A stretch of 64,000 bases of DNA. Origin: Rhipicephalus microplus. Taxonomy: Eukaryota; Arthropoda; Arachnida; Ixodida; Ixodidae. A program made the position numbers and the translations under genes. Each line of letters begins with the position of its first letter. The first letter of the stretch is position 1. Positions 36,740 to 48,630 of the stretch are shown one piece after another. The stretch covers positions 2,480,001-2,544,000 of the forward strand of contig NW_027464602.1 of assembly GCF_043290135.1 (NCBI RefSeq). Direction: 5' to 3'. The notes under the pieces were generated by a model. That model worked only from the letters and a program-made list of their open reading frames with translations. It ran no database searches and was not told where the DNA came from.

Positions 36740-37095
36740 GCTCCACTCTCGACCATCAGAACATATCTTCAAAGCTATCAGCACAAAGAAAAAAAAGCGC
36801 CGCACCCCCACCGGGTGGGCTCGAAACTCCAACCTTTCGGTTAACAGCCGATCGCGCTAGCCAATTGAGCCATGGAGACAGTCCTGCTCCACTCTCACCA
36901 CCATCAGAACATATCCTCAAAGCTATTACCACAAAAACAGCAACACACCACTCTTGGGAGGGCTCGAAACTCCAACCTTTCGGTTAACAGCCGATCGCGC
37001 TAGCCCATTGCGCCACGGAGACAGCCTTGCTCCACTCTCAACACCATCAGAACATATCTTCAAAGCTATTAGCGCAAAGAAAAAAAGCGCCGCGC

Positions 37096-37172
37096 CACCA
37101 CCGGGTGGGCTCGAACCTCCAACCTTTCGGTTAACAGCCGATCGCGCTAGCCGCCAATTGCGCCACGGAGAC
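37096..37172 (-). tRNA. tRNA-Asn(GTT)-like, 77 nt, D loop enlarged
   Basis: Same insertion site with GCCGCCAATT on the plus strand, one base different from 30610. Confidence 0.82.
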
Positions 37173-37831
37173 AGTCCTGCTTCATTTTTACCACCATCAG
37201 AACATATCCTCAAAGCTATTACCACAAAAAAAAGCAACACACCACTCCTGGGAGGGCTCGAAACTCCAACCTTTCGGTTAACAGCTGATCGCGCTAGCCC
37301 AATGCGCCACGGGGACAGTCTTGCTGCACTCTCACCATCATCAGAACATATCTTCAAAGCTATCAGCACAAAAAAAAAGCGCCGCACCCCCACCGGGTGG
37401 GCTCGAACCTCCAACCTTTCGGTTAACAGCCGATCGCGCTAGCAAATTGCGCCACGGAGACAGTCTTGCTCCACTCTCAACACCATCAGAACATATCTCC
37501 AAAGCTACAAGCGCAAAGAAAAAAAAGCGCCACACCATCACCGGGTGTGCTCGAACCTCCAACCTTTCGGTTAACAGCCGATCGCGCAAGCCAATTGCGC
37601 CACGGAGACAGTCCTGCTCCACTCTCACCACCGTCAAAACATTTATTCAGAGCTATCACCCCAAAGAAAAAAAAAAGCGCCGCACCACCACCGGGAGGGC
37701 TCGAAACTCCAACCTTTCGGTTAACAGCTGATCGCACTCGCCAATTGCGCCACGGAGGCAGTCATGCTCCACTTTCACCACCATCAGAACATATCTTCAA
37801 AGCTATTAGTGCAAAGAAAAAAGCAACACAC

Positions 37832-37905
37832 CATTCCCGGGAGGGCTCGAAACTCCAAACCTTCGGTTTACAGCCGATCGCGCTAGCCCATTGCGCCACG
37901 AGGAC
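37832..37905 (-). tRNA. tRNA-like with Tyr anticodon GTA
   Basis: GTA body in the first ~2,056-bp repeat; its lower-coordinate neighbour is a GTT body, not TTT. Confidence 0.8.
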
Positions 37906-38717
37906 AGTCTTGCTCCACTCTCACCACCATCAGAACATATCTTCAAAGCTATCAGCACAAAGAAAAAAAAAGCGCCGCACCACCACCGGGTGGGCTCGAA
38001 CCTCCAACCTTTCGGTTAACAGCCGATTGCGCAAGCCAATTGCGCCACGGAGACAGTCCTGCTCCACTCTCACCACCATCAGAACATATCTTCAAAGCTA
38101 TCAGCCCAAAGAAAAAAAGCACCGCACCACCACCGGGTGGGCTCGAACTTCCAACCTTTCGGTTAACAGCCAATCGCGCTAGCCAATTGCGCCACGGAAA
38201 CAGTCCTGCTTCACTCTCACCACCATCAGAACATATCTTCAAAGCTATCAGCACAAAGAAAAAAAGCGCCACACCATCATCGGGTGGGCTCGAACCTCCA
38301 ACCTTTCGGTTAACAGCCGATCGCTCATGCCAATTGCGCCCAGGAGACAGTCCTGCTCCACACTCACCACCGTCAAAACATTTATTCAGAGCTATCACCC
38401 CAAAGAAAAAAAAGCGCCGCACCACCACCGGGTGGGCTCGAACCTCCAACCTTTCAGTTAACAGCCGATCGCGCTAGCCAATTGCGCCACGGAGACAGTT
38501 CGCTCCACTCTCACCACCATCAGAACATATCTTCAAAGCTATCAGCGCAAAGAAAAAAAAGCGCCGCACCACCACCGGGTGGGCTCGAACCTCCAACCTT
38601 TCGGTTAACAGCCGATCGCGCAAGCCAATTGCGCCACGGAGACAGTCCTGCTTCACTCCCACCACCATCAGAACATATATTCAAAGCTATCAGCCCAAAG
38701 AAAAAAAAGAACCGCAC

Positions 38718-38791
38718 CACCACCGGGTGGGCTCGAACCTCCAACTTTTCGGTTAACAGCCATACGTGCTAGCCAATTGCGCCACGGAGAC
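38718..38791 (-). tRNA. tRNA-Asn(GTT)-like with altered anticodon stem
   Basis: The anticodon stem 5' strand is TATGG: T27 now pairs with A43, but A28 opposes A42. The D stem has C11-A24. Copies lie near 40,773, 47,975 and 62,832, so it is a good marker for tracing block duplications. Confidence 0.78.
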
Positions 38792-39153
38792 AGTCCTGCT
38801 CCACTCTCGACCATCAGAACATATCTTCAAAGCTATCAGCACAAAGAAAAAAAAGCGCCGCACCCCCACCGGGTGGGCTCGAAACTCCAACCTTTCGGTT
38901 AACAGCCGATCGCGCTAGCCAATTGAGCCATGGAGACAGTCCTGCTCCACTCTCACCACCATCAGAACATATCCTCAAAGCTATTACCACAAAAAAAGCA
39001 ACACACCACTCCTTGGAGGGCTCGAAACTCCAACCTTTCGGTTAACAGCCGATCGCGCTAGCCCATTGCGCCACGGAGACAGCCTTGCTCCACTCTCAAC
39101 ACCATCAGAACATATCTTCAAAGCTATTAGCGCAAAGAAAAAAAGCGCCGCGC

Positions 39154-39230
39154 CACCACCGGGTGGGCTCGAACCTCCAACCTTTCGGTTAACAGCCGAT
39201 CACGCTAGCCGCCAATTGCGCCACGGAGAC
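39154..39230 (-). tRNA. tRNA-Asn(GTT)-like, 77 nt, D loop enlarged
   Basis: Copy of 37096 in the second ~2,056-bp repeat, with one further change in the D-stem region (CACGC for CGCGC). Confidence 0.82.
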
Positions 39231-39887
39231 AGTCCTGCTTCATTTTTACCACCATCAGAACATATCCTCAAAGCTATTACCACAAAAAAAAGCAACACAC
39301 CACTCCTGGGAGGGCTCGAAACTCCAACCTTTCGGTTAACAGCCGATCGCGCTAGCCCAATGCGCCACGGGGACAGTCTTGCTGCACTCTCACCATCATC
39401 AGAACATATCTTCAAAGCTATCAGCACAAAAAAAAGCGCCGCACCACCACCGGGTGGGCTCGAACCTCCAACCTTTCGGTTAACAGCCGATCGCGCTAGC
39501 AAATTGCGCCACGGAGACAGTCTTGCTCCACTCTCAACACCATCAGAACATATCTTCAAAGCTACAAGCGCAAAGAAAAAAAAGCGCCACACCATCACCG
39601 GGTGTGCTCGAACCTCCAACCTTTCGGTTAACAGCCGATCGCGCAAGCCAATTGCGCCACGGAGACAGTCCTGCTCCACTCTCACCACCGTCAAAACATT
39701 TATTCAGAGCTATCACCCCAAAGAAAAAAAAAGCGCCGCACCACCACCGGGAGGGCTCGAAACTCCAACCTTTCGGTTAACAGCTGATCGCACTCGCCAA
39801 TTGCGCCACGGAGGCAGTCATGCTCCACTTTCACCACCATCAGAACATATCTTCAAAGCTATTAGTGCAAAGAAAAAAGCAACACAC

Positions 39888-39961
39888 CATTCCCGGGAGG
39901 GCTCGAAACTCCAAACCTTCGGTTTACAGCCGATCGCGCTAGCCCATTGCGCCACGAGGAC
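39888..39961 (-). tRNA. tRNA-like with Tyr anticodon GTA
   Basis: Copy of 37832 in the second ~2,056-bp repeat. Confidence 0.8.
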
Positions 39962-41208
39962 AGTCTTGCTCCACTCTCACCACCATCAGAACATATCTTC
40001 AAAGCTATCAGCACAAAGAAAAAAAAAGCGCCGCACCACCACCGTGTGGGCTCGAACCTCCAACCTTTCGGTTAACAGCCGATTGCGCAAGCCAATTGCG
40101 CCACGGAGACAGTCCTGCTCCACTCTCACCACCATCAGAACATATCTTCAAAGCTATCAGCCCAAAGAAAAATGCACCGCACCACCACCGGGTGGGCTCG
40201 AACTTCCAACCTTTCGGTTAACAGCCAATCGCGCTAGCCAATTGCGCCACGGAAACAGTCCTGCTTCACTCTCACCACCATCAGAACATATCTTCAAAGC
40301 TATCAGCACAAAGAAAAAAAGCGCCACACCATCATCGGGTGGGCTCGAACCTCCAACCTTTCGGTTAACAGCCGATCGCTCATGCCAATTGCGCCCAGGA
40401 GACAGTCCTGCTCCACACTCACCACCGTCAAAACATTTATTCAGAGCTATCACCCCAAAGAAAAAAAAGCGCCGCACCACCACCGGGTGGGCTCGAACCT
40501 CCAACCTTTCAATTAACAGCCGATCGCGCTAGCCAATTGCGCCACGGAGACAGTTCGCTCCACTCCCACCACCATCAGAACATATCTTCAAAGCTATCAG
40601 CGCAAAGAAAAAAAAGCGCCGCACCACCACCGGGTGGGCTCGAACCTCCAACCTTTCGGTTAACAGCCGATCGCGCAAGCCAATTGCGCCACGGAGACAG
40701 TCCTGCTTCACTCCCACCACCATCAGAACATATATTCAAAGCTATCAGCCCAAAGAAAAAAAAGAACCGCACCACCACCGGGTGGGCTCGAACCTCCAAC
40801 TTTTCGGTTAACAGCCATACGTGCTAGCCAATTGCGCCACGGAGACAGTCCTGCTCCACTCTCGACCATCAGAACATATCTTCAAAGCTATCAGCACAAA
40901 GAAAAAAAAGCGCCGCACCACCACCGGGTGGGCTCGAAACTCCAACCTTTCGGTTAACAGCCGATCGCGCTAGCCAATTGCGCCATGGAGACAGTCCTGC
41001 TCCACTCTCACCACCATCAGAACATATCCTCAAAGCTATTACCACAAAAAAAGCAACACACCACTCCTGGGAGGGCTCGAAACTCCAACCTTTCGGTTAA
41101 CAGCCGATCGCGCTAGCCCATTGCGCCACAGAGACAGCCTTGCTCCACTCTCAACACCATCAGAACATATCTTCAAAGCTATTAGCGCAAAGAAAAAAAG
41201 CGCCGCGC

Positions 41209-41282
41209 CAACACCGGGTGGGCTCGAACCTCCAACCTTTCGGTTGACAGCCGATCGCGCTAGCCAATTGCGCCACGGAGAC
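41209..41282 (-). tRNA. tRNA-like with Asp anticodon GTC (class A partner)
   Basis: The loop reads CTGTCAA, a T36-to-C change that would read Asp codons. G73, shared by eukaryotic tRNA-Asp, is present. The acceptor 3' strand is CGGTGTT. The next monomer (41355) also has GTC, forming a dimer. Confidence 0.82.
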
Positions 41283-41354
41283 AGTCCTGCTTCATTTTCA
41301 CCACCATCAGAACATATCTTCAAAGCTAATAGTGCAAAGAAAAAAGCAACACAC

Positions 41355-41428
41355 CACTCCCGGGAGGGCTCGAAACTCCAAACTTTCGGTTGACAGCCGA
41401 TCGCGCTAGCCCAATGCGCCACGGGGAC
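41355..41428 (-). tRNA. tRNA-like with Asp anticodon GTC (class B partner)
   Basis: Class B body with 5' end GTCCCCG, which pairs well with CGGGAGT except C3-A70. The A-box region reads GGCGCATTGGG, one base changed from the reference. Anticodon GTC. Confidence 0.82.
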
Positions 41429-43414
41429 AGTCTTGCTCCACTCTCACCACCATCAGAACATATCTTCAAAGCTATCAGCGCAAAAAAAAAGCGCCGCACC
41501 ACCACCGGGTGGGCTCGAACCTCCAAACTTTCGGTTAACAGCCGATCGCGCAAGCCAATTGCGCCACGGAGACAGTCCTGCTCCACTGTCACCACCATCA
41601 GAACATATCTTCAAAGCTATCAACCCAAAGAAAAAAAGCACCGCACCACCACCGGGTGGGCTCGAACCTCCAACCTCTCGGTTAACAGTCAATCGCGCTA
41701 GCCAATTGCGCCACGGAGACAGTCCTGCTCCACTCTCACCACCCTCATAACATATCTTCAAATCTATCAGCACAAAGAAAAAAAAGCGCCACACCATCAC
41801 CGGGTGGGCTCGAACCTCCAACCTTTCGGTTAACAGCCGATCGCGCAAGCCAATTGCGCCACGGAGACAGTCCTGCTCCACTCTCACCACCGTCAAAACA
41901 TTTATTCAGAGCTATCACCCCAAAGAAAAAAAAGCGCCGCACCACCACCGGGAGGGCTCGAAACTCCAACCTTTCGGTTAACAGCCGATCGCGCTAGTCC
42001 ATTGCGCCACGGACACAGTCTTGCTCCACTCTCACCACCATCAGAACATATCTTCAAAGCTATCAGCGCAAAGAAAAAAAAGCGCCGCACCACCACCGGG
42101 TGGGCTCGAACCTCCAACCTTTTGGTTAACAGCCGATCGCGCTAGCCCATTGCGCCACGGAGACAGTCTTGCTCCCTTCTCACCACCATCAGAACATATC
42201 TTCAAAGCTATCAGCCCAAAGAAAAAAAGCGCCGCCCCACCACCGGGTGGGCTCGAACCTCCAACCTTTCGGTTAACAGCCGATCGCACTAGCCAATTGC
42301 GCCACGGAGACAGTCGTGCTCCACTCTTACCACCATCAGAACATATCTTCAAAGCTATCAGCGCAAAGAAAAAAGCAACACACCACTCCCGGGAGGGCTC
42401 GAACCTCCAACTTTTGGGTTAACAGCCGATCGCGCTGGCCAATTGCGCCACGGAGGCAGTCCTGCTGCACTCTCACCACCATTAGAACATACCTTTCAAG
42501 CTATCAGCCGAAAGAATAAAAAGCGCCAACACCACCGGGTGGGCTCGAACCTCCAACCTTTTGGTTAACGGCCGATCGCGCTAGCCAATTGCGCCACGGA
42601 GACAATCGTGCTCCACGCTCACCACCATCAGAACATATCTTCAAAGCTATCAGCGCAAAGAAAAAAGCAACACACACCAACCCGGGAAGGCTCGAACCTC
42701 CAACTTTTTGGTTAACAGCCGATCGCGCTAACCAATGGCGCCACGGGGACAGTCCTGCTCCACTCTCACCACCGTCAGAACATTTCTTCAGAGCTATCAG
42801 CCCAAAGAAAAAAAATTCGCCGCACCACCACCGGGTGGGCTCGAACCTCCACCCTTTCGATTAACAGCCGATCGCGCTAGCCCACTGCGCCACAGAGACA
42901 GTCGTGCTCCACTCTAACCACCGTCAGACCATTTCTTCAGAGCTATCGCCCCAAAGAAAAAAAAAGCACCGCACCACCACCGGGTGGGCTCGAACCTCCA
43001 ACCTTTCGGTTAACAGCCGATCGCACTAGCCAATTGCGCCACGGAGACAGTCCCGCTCAACTCTCACCGCCGTCAGAACATTTCTTCAGAGCTATCAGCC
43101 CAAAAAAAAAAGCGCCACACCACCACCGGGTGGGCTCGAAACTCCAACCTTTCGGTTAACAGCCGATCGCGCTAGCCAATCGCGCCACGGAGACAGTTCT
43201 GCTCCACTCTCACTACCACCAGAACATATCTTCAAAGCTATCAGTGCAAAGAAAAAAGCAACACACCACTCCCGGGAGGGCTCGAAACTCCAACCTTTCG
43301 GTTAACAGCCCATCGCGCTAGCCCTATGCGCCACGGGGACAGTCTTGCTCCACACTCACCACTATCAGAACATATCTTCAAAGCTATCAGCGCAAAGAAA
43401 AAAAAGCGCCGCAC

Positions 43415-43488
43415 CACCACCGGGTGGGCTCGAACCTCCAGCCTTTCGGTTAATAGCCGATCGCGCAAGCCAATTGCGCCACGGAGAC
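43415..43488 (-). tRNA. tRNA-like with ATT anticodon (Asn)
   Basis: Class A body with loop CTATTAA and T21. It resembles the ATT bodies with C33 at 1.8-20 kb, but here T33 is intact. Confidence 0.8.
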
Positions 43489-43710
43489 AGTCCTGCTACA
43501 CTCTCACCACCGTCAAAACATTTATTCAGAGCTATCACCCCAAAGAAAAAAAAAAGCGCCGCACCCACACCGGGAGGGCTCGAAACTCCAACGTTTCGGT
43601 TAACAGCTGATCGCACTCGCCAATTGCGCCACGGAGGCAGTCGTGCTCCACTTTCACCACCATCAGAACATATCTTCAAAGCTATTAGTGCAAAGAAAAA
43701 AGCAACACAC

Positions 43711-43784
43711 CATTCCCGGGAGGGCTCGAAACTCCAACCCTTCGGTTTACAGCCGATCGCGCTAGCCCATTGCGCCTCAAGGAC
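43711..43784 (-). tRNA. tRNA-like with Tyr anticodon GTA
   Basis: GTA body with 5' end GTCCTTG followed by A for T8, an extra departure from tRNA consensus. Confidence 0.8.
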
Positions 43785-44740
43785 AGTCTTGCTCCACTCT
43801 CACCACCATCAGAACATATCTTCAAAGGTATCAGCACAAAGAAAAAAAAAAGCGCCGCACCACCACCGGGTGGGCTCGAACCTCCAACCTTTCAGTTAAC
43901 AGCCGATTGCGCAAGCCAATTGCGCCACGGAGACAGTCCTTCTCCACTCTCACCACCATCAGAACATATCTTCAAAGCTATCAGCCCAAAGAAAAAAAGC
44001 ACCGCACCACCACCGGGTGGGCTCGAACTTCCAACCTTTCGGTTAACAGCCAATCGCGCCAGCCAATTGCGCCACGGAAACAGTCCTGCTTCACTCTCAC
44101 CACCATCAGAACATATCTTCAAAGCTATCAGCACAAAGAAAAAAAGCGCCGCACCATCATCGGGTGGGCTCGAACCTCCAACCTTTCGGTTAACAGCCGA
44201 TCGCGCATGCCAATTGCGCCACGGAGACAGTCCTGCTCCACACTCACCACCGTCAAAACATTTATTCAGAGCTATCACCCCAAAGAAAAAAAAGCGCCGC
44301 ACCACCACCGGGTGGGCTCGAACCTCCAACCTTTCAGTTAACAGCCGATTGCGCTAGCGAATCGCGCCACGGAGACAGTCCTGCTCCCCTCTCACCACCA
44401 TCAGAACATATCTTCAAAGTTATCAGCCCAAAGAAAAAAAGCGCCGCACCACCACCGGGTGGGCTCGAAACTCCAACCTTTCGGTTAACAGCCGATCGCG
44501 CTAGCCAATTGCGCCATGGAGACAGTCCTGCTCCACTCTCACCACCATCAGAACATATCCTCAAAGCTATTACCACAAAAAAAAGCAACACACCACTCCT
44601 GGGAGGGCTCGAAACTCCAACCTTTCGGTTAACAGCCGATCGCGCTAGCCCATTGCGCCACAGAGACAGCCTTGCTCCACTCTCAACACCATCAGAACAT
44701 ATCTTCAAAGCTATTAGCGCAAAGAAAAAAAGCGCCGCGC

Positions 44741-44814
44741 CAACACCGGGTGGGCTCGAACCTCCAACCTTCCGGTTGATAGCCGATCGCGCTAGCCAAT
44801 TGCGCCACGGAGAC
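44741..44814 (-). tRNA. tRNA-like with Asp anticodon ATC
   Basis: The loop reads CTATCAA, two changes from GTT. ATC would read Asp codons if A34 became inosine. The anticodon stem 3' strand is CCGGA. Partner of the GTC body at 44887. Confidence 0.8.
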
Positions 44815-44886
44815 AGTCCTGCTTCATTTTCACCACCATCAGAACATATCTTCAAAGCTAATAGTGCAAAGAAAAAAGCAACACAC

Positions 44887-44960
44887 CACTCCCGGGAGGG
44901 CTCGAAACTCCAAACTTTCGGTTGACAGCCGATCGCGCTAGCCCAACGCGCCACGGGGAC
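44887..44960 (-). tRNA. tRNA-like with Asp anticodon GTC
   Basis: Class B partner of 44741; the D-arm region reads GGCGCGTTGGG, one more change from the class B GTC body at 41355. Confidence 0.82.
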
Positions 44961-45768
44961 AGTCTTGCTCCACTGTCACCACCATTAGAACATATCTTCA
45001 AAGCTATCAGCCCAAAAAAAAAGCACCGCACCACCACCGGGTGGGCTCGAACCTCCAACCTCTCGGTTAACAGTCAATCGCGCTAGCCAATTGCGCCACG
45101 GAGACGGTCCTGCTCCACTCTCACCACCCTCATAACATATCTTCAAATCTATCAGCACAAAGAAAAAAAAGCGCCACACCATCACCGGGTGGGCTCGAAC
45201 CTCCAACCTTTCGGTTAACAGCCGATCGCGCAAGCCAATTGCGCCACGGAGACAGTCCTGCTCCACTCTCACCACCGTCAAAACATTTATTCAGAGCTAT
45301 CACCCCAAAGAAAAAAAAGCGCCGCACCACCACCGGGAGGGCTCGAAACTCCAACCTTTCGGTTAACAGCCGATCGCGCTAGTCCATTGCGCCACGGACA
45401 CAGTCTTGCTCCACTCTCACCACCATCAGAACATATCTTCAAAGCTATCAGCGCAAAGAAAAAAAAGCGCCGCACCACCACCGGGTGGGCTCGAACCTCC
45501 AACCTTTTGGTTAACAGCCGATCGCGCTAGCCCATTGCGCCACGGAGACAGTCTTGCTCCCTTCTCACCACCATCAGAACATATCTTCAAAGCTATCAGC
45601 CCAAAGAAAAAAAGCGCCGCACCACCACCGGGTGGGCTCGAACCTCCAACCTTTCGGTTAACAGCCGATCGCACTAGCCAATTGCGCCACGGAGACAGTC
45701 GTGCTCCACTCTTACCACCATCAGAACATATCTTCAAAGCTATCAGCGCAAAGAAAAAAGCAACACAC

Positions 45769-45842
45769 CACTCCCGGGAGGGCTCGAACCTCCAACTTTT
45801 GGGTTAATAGCCGATCGCGCTGGCCAATTGCGCCACGGAGGC
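45769..45842 (-). tRNA. tRNA-like with ATT anticodon (Asn), paired T stem
   Basis: Class B body with GGAGG-TTCGAGC-CCTCC fully paired, loop CTATTAA, 5' end GCCTCCG. The anticodon stem has a C29-C41 mismatch. Confidence 0.8.
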
Positions 45843-46164
45843 AGTCCTGCTGCACTCTCACCACCATTAGAACATACCTTTCAAGCTATCAGCCCAAAGA
45901 ATAAAAAGCGCCGACACCACCGGGTGGGCTCGAACCTCCAACCTTTTGGTTAACGGCCGATCGCGCTAGCCAATTGCGCCACGGAGACAATCGTGCTCCA
46001 CGCTCACCACCATCAGAACATATCTTCAAAGCTATCAGCGCAAAGAAAAAAGCAACACACACCCACCCGGGAAGGCTCGAACCTCCAACTTTTTGGTTAA
46101 CAGCCGATCGCGCTAACCAATGGCGCCACGGGGACAGTCCTGCTCCACTCTCACCACCGTCAGA

Positions 46165-47960
46165 CCATTTCTTCAGAGCTATTACCACAAAGAAAAAAAA
46201 GCGCCGCAACACCACCGGGTGGGATCGAACCTCCAACCTTTCGGTTAACAGCCGATCGCGCTAGCCAATTGCGCCACGAAGACAGTCCTGCTGCACCCTC
46301 ACCACCATCAGAACATATCTTCAAAGCTATTACCGCAAAGAAAAAAGCAACACACCACTCCCGGGAGGGCTCGAAATTCCAACCTTTCGGTTAACAGCCG
46401 ATCGCGCTAGCCCATTGCGCCACGGACACAGTCTTGCTCCACTCTCACCACCATCAGAACATATCTTCAAACTATCAGGGCAAAAAAAAGCGCCGCACCA
46501 CCACTGGGTGGGCTCGAAATTCCAACCTTTTGGTTAACAGCCGATCGCGCTTGCCCATTGCGCCACGGGGACAGTCTTGCTCCACTCTCACCACCATCAG
46601 AACATATCTTCAAAGCTATCAGCGCAAAGAAAAAAAAACCGCCGCACCACCACCGGGTGGGCTCGAACCTCCAACCTTTCGGTTAACAGCCGATCGCGCT
46701 AGCCAATTGCGCCACGGAGACAGTCTTGCTCCGCTCTCAACACCATCAGAACATATCTTCAAAGCTACAAGCGCAAAGAAAAAAAAGCGCCGCACCACCA
46801 CCGGGTGGGCTCGAACCTCCAACCTTTCGGTTAACAGCCTATCGCGCTAGCCAATTGCGCCACGGGGACAGTCTTGCTCCACTCTCACCATCATCAGAAC
46901 ATATCTTCAAAGCTATCAGCGCAAAGAAAAAAAAGCGCCGCACCACCACCGGGTGGGCTCGAACCTCCAACCTTTCGGTTAACAGCCGATCGCGCTAGCC
47001 AATTGCGCCAGGGAGACAGTCCTGCTCCACTCTCACCACCATCAGAACATATCTTCAAAGCTATCAGCCCAAACAAAAAAAAGCACCGCACCACCACCGG
47101 GTGGGCTCGAACCTCCAACCATCCGTTTAACAGCCAATCGCGCTAGCCAATTGCGCCACGGAGACAGTCCTGCTCCACTCTCACCACCATCAGAACATAT
47201 CTTCAAAGCTATCAGCACAAAGAAAAAAAAGCGCCGCACCACCACCGGGTGGGCTCTAAACTCCAACCTTTCGGTTAACAGCCGATAGCGCTAGCCAATT
47301 GCGCCATGGAGACAGTCCTGCTCCACTCTCACCACCATCAGAACATATCTTCAAAGCTATTACCACAAAGAAAAAAGCAACACACCACTCCTGGGAGGGC
47401 TCGAACCTCCAACCTTTTGGTTAACAGCCGATCGCGCAAGCCAATTGCGCCACGGAGACAGTCCTGCTCCACTCTTACCACCATCAGAACATATCTTCAA
47501 AGCTATCAGCCCAAAGAAAAAAAAACACCGCACCACCACCGGGTGGGCTCGAACCTCCAACCTTTCGGTTAACAGGCAATCGCGCTAGCCAATTGCGCCA
47601 CGGAGACAGTCCTGCTCCACTCTCACCACCATCATAACATATCTTCAAAGCTATCAGCACAAAGAAAAAAAAGCGCCGCACCCCCACCGGGTGGGCTCGA
47701 AACTCCAACCTTTCGGTTAACAGCCGATCGCGCTAGCCAATTGCGCCATGGAGACAGTCCTGCTCCACTCTCACCACCATCAGAACATAATTCAAAGCTA
47801 TTACCACAAAGAAAAAAGCAACACACCACTCCTGGGAGGGCTCGACACTCCAACGTTTCGGTTAACAGCCGATCGCGCTAGCCCATTGCGCCACGGAGAT
47901 AGCCTTGCTCCACTCTCAACACCATCAGAACATATCTTCAAAGCTATTAGCGCAAAGAAA
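46165..47960 (-). repeat. 1.8-kb block repeated 8,965 bp downstream, copy 1
   Basis: Matches 55,130-56,925 at an offset of 8,965 bp (61 monomers). It includes a defective class B-like body whose T loop reads TTAGAGC near 47,253. Confidence 0.8.
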
Positions 47961-48410
47961 AAAAAGAACCGCACCACCACCGGGTGGGCTCGAACCTCCA
48001 ACTTTTCGGTTAACAGCCATACGTGCTAGCCAATTGCGCCACGGAGACAGTCCTGCTCCACTCTCGACCATCAGAACATATCTTCAAAGCTATCAGCACA
48101 AAGAAAAAAAAGCGCCGCACCACCACCGGGTGGGCTCGAAACTCCAACCTTTCGGTTAACAGCCGATCGCGCTAGCCAATTGCGCCATGGAGACAGTCCT
48201 GCTCCACTCTCACCACCATCAGAACATATCCTCAAAGCTATTACCACAAAAAAAGCAACACACCACTCCTGGGAGGGCTCGAAACTCCAACCTTTCGGTT
48301 AACAGCCGATCGCGCTAGCCCATTGCGCCACAGAGACAGCCTTGCTCCACTCTCAACACCATCAGAACATATCTTCAAAGCTATTAGCGCAAAGAAAAAA
48401 AGCGCCGCGC

Positions 48411-48484
48411 CAACACCGGGTGGGCTCGAACCTCCAACCTTTCGGTTGACAGCCGATCGCGCTAGCCAATTGCGCCACGGAGAC
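48411..48484 (-). tRNA. tRNA-like with Asp anticodon GTC
   Basis: Copy of 41209 at an offset of 7,202 bp. Confidence 0.82.
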
Positions 48485-48556
48485 AGTCCTGCTTCATTTT
48501 CACCACCATCAGAACATATCTTCAAAGCTAATAGTGCAAAGAAAAAAGCAACACAC

Positions 48557-48630
48557 CACTCCCGGGAGGGCTCGAAACTCCAAACTTTCGGTTGACAGCC
48601 GATCGCGCTAGCCCAATGCGCCACGGGGAC
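48557..48630 (-). tRNA. tRNA-like with Asp anticodon GTC
   Basis: Copy of 41355 at an offset of 7,202 bp. Confidence 0.82.

Larger units (their letters stand above)
36740..38796 (-). repeat. ~2,056-bp higher-order repeat, copy 1 (14 monomers)
   Basis: Markers recur 2,055-2,058 bp later: the spacer with CTCTCGACCATCAG, the 77-nt body at 37096 and 39154, the GTA body at 37832 and 39888, and the body with CATACG in the anticodon-stem region at 38718. Confidence 0.8.
38797..40850 (-). repeat. ~2,056-bp higher-order repeat, copy 2
   Basis: Second copy. A third begins near 40,851 with the same CTCTCGACCATCAG spacer but soon departs. Confidence 0.8.
40750..46164 (-). repeat. 5.4-kb block, copy 1 of a 7,201-bp higher-order repeat
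   Basis: Matches 47,952-53,366 at an offset of 7,201-7,202 bp with only rare substitutions and single-base A-run differences. It holds paired Asp-anticodon bodies (41209/41355 and 44741/44887) and a GTA body (43711). Within it, about 41,740-42,470 recurs near 45,120-45,850, so the block is itself partly duplicated (offset 3,385 bp). Confidence 0.85.

Noticed and set aside
39066..40532. A 488-codon plus-strand open frame as a gene
   Set aside because: Same cause; it starts and ends wherever indels change frame, with no domain or distinct codon use.
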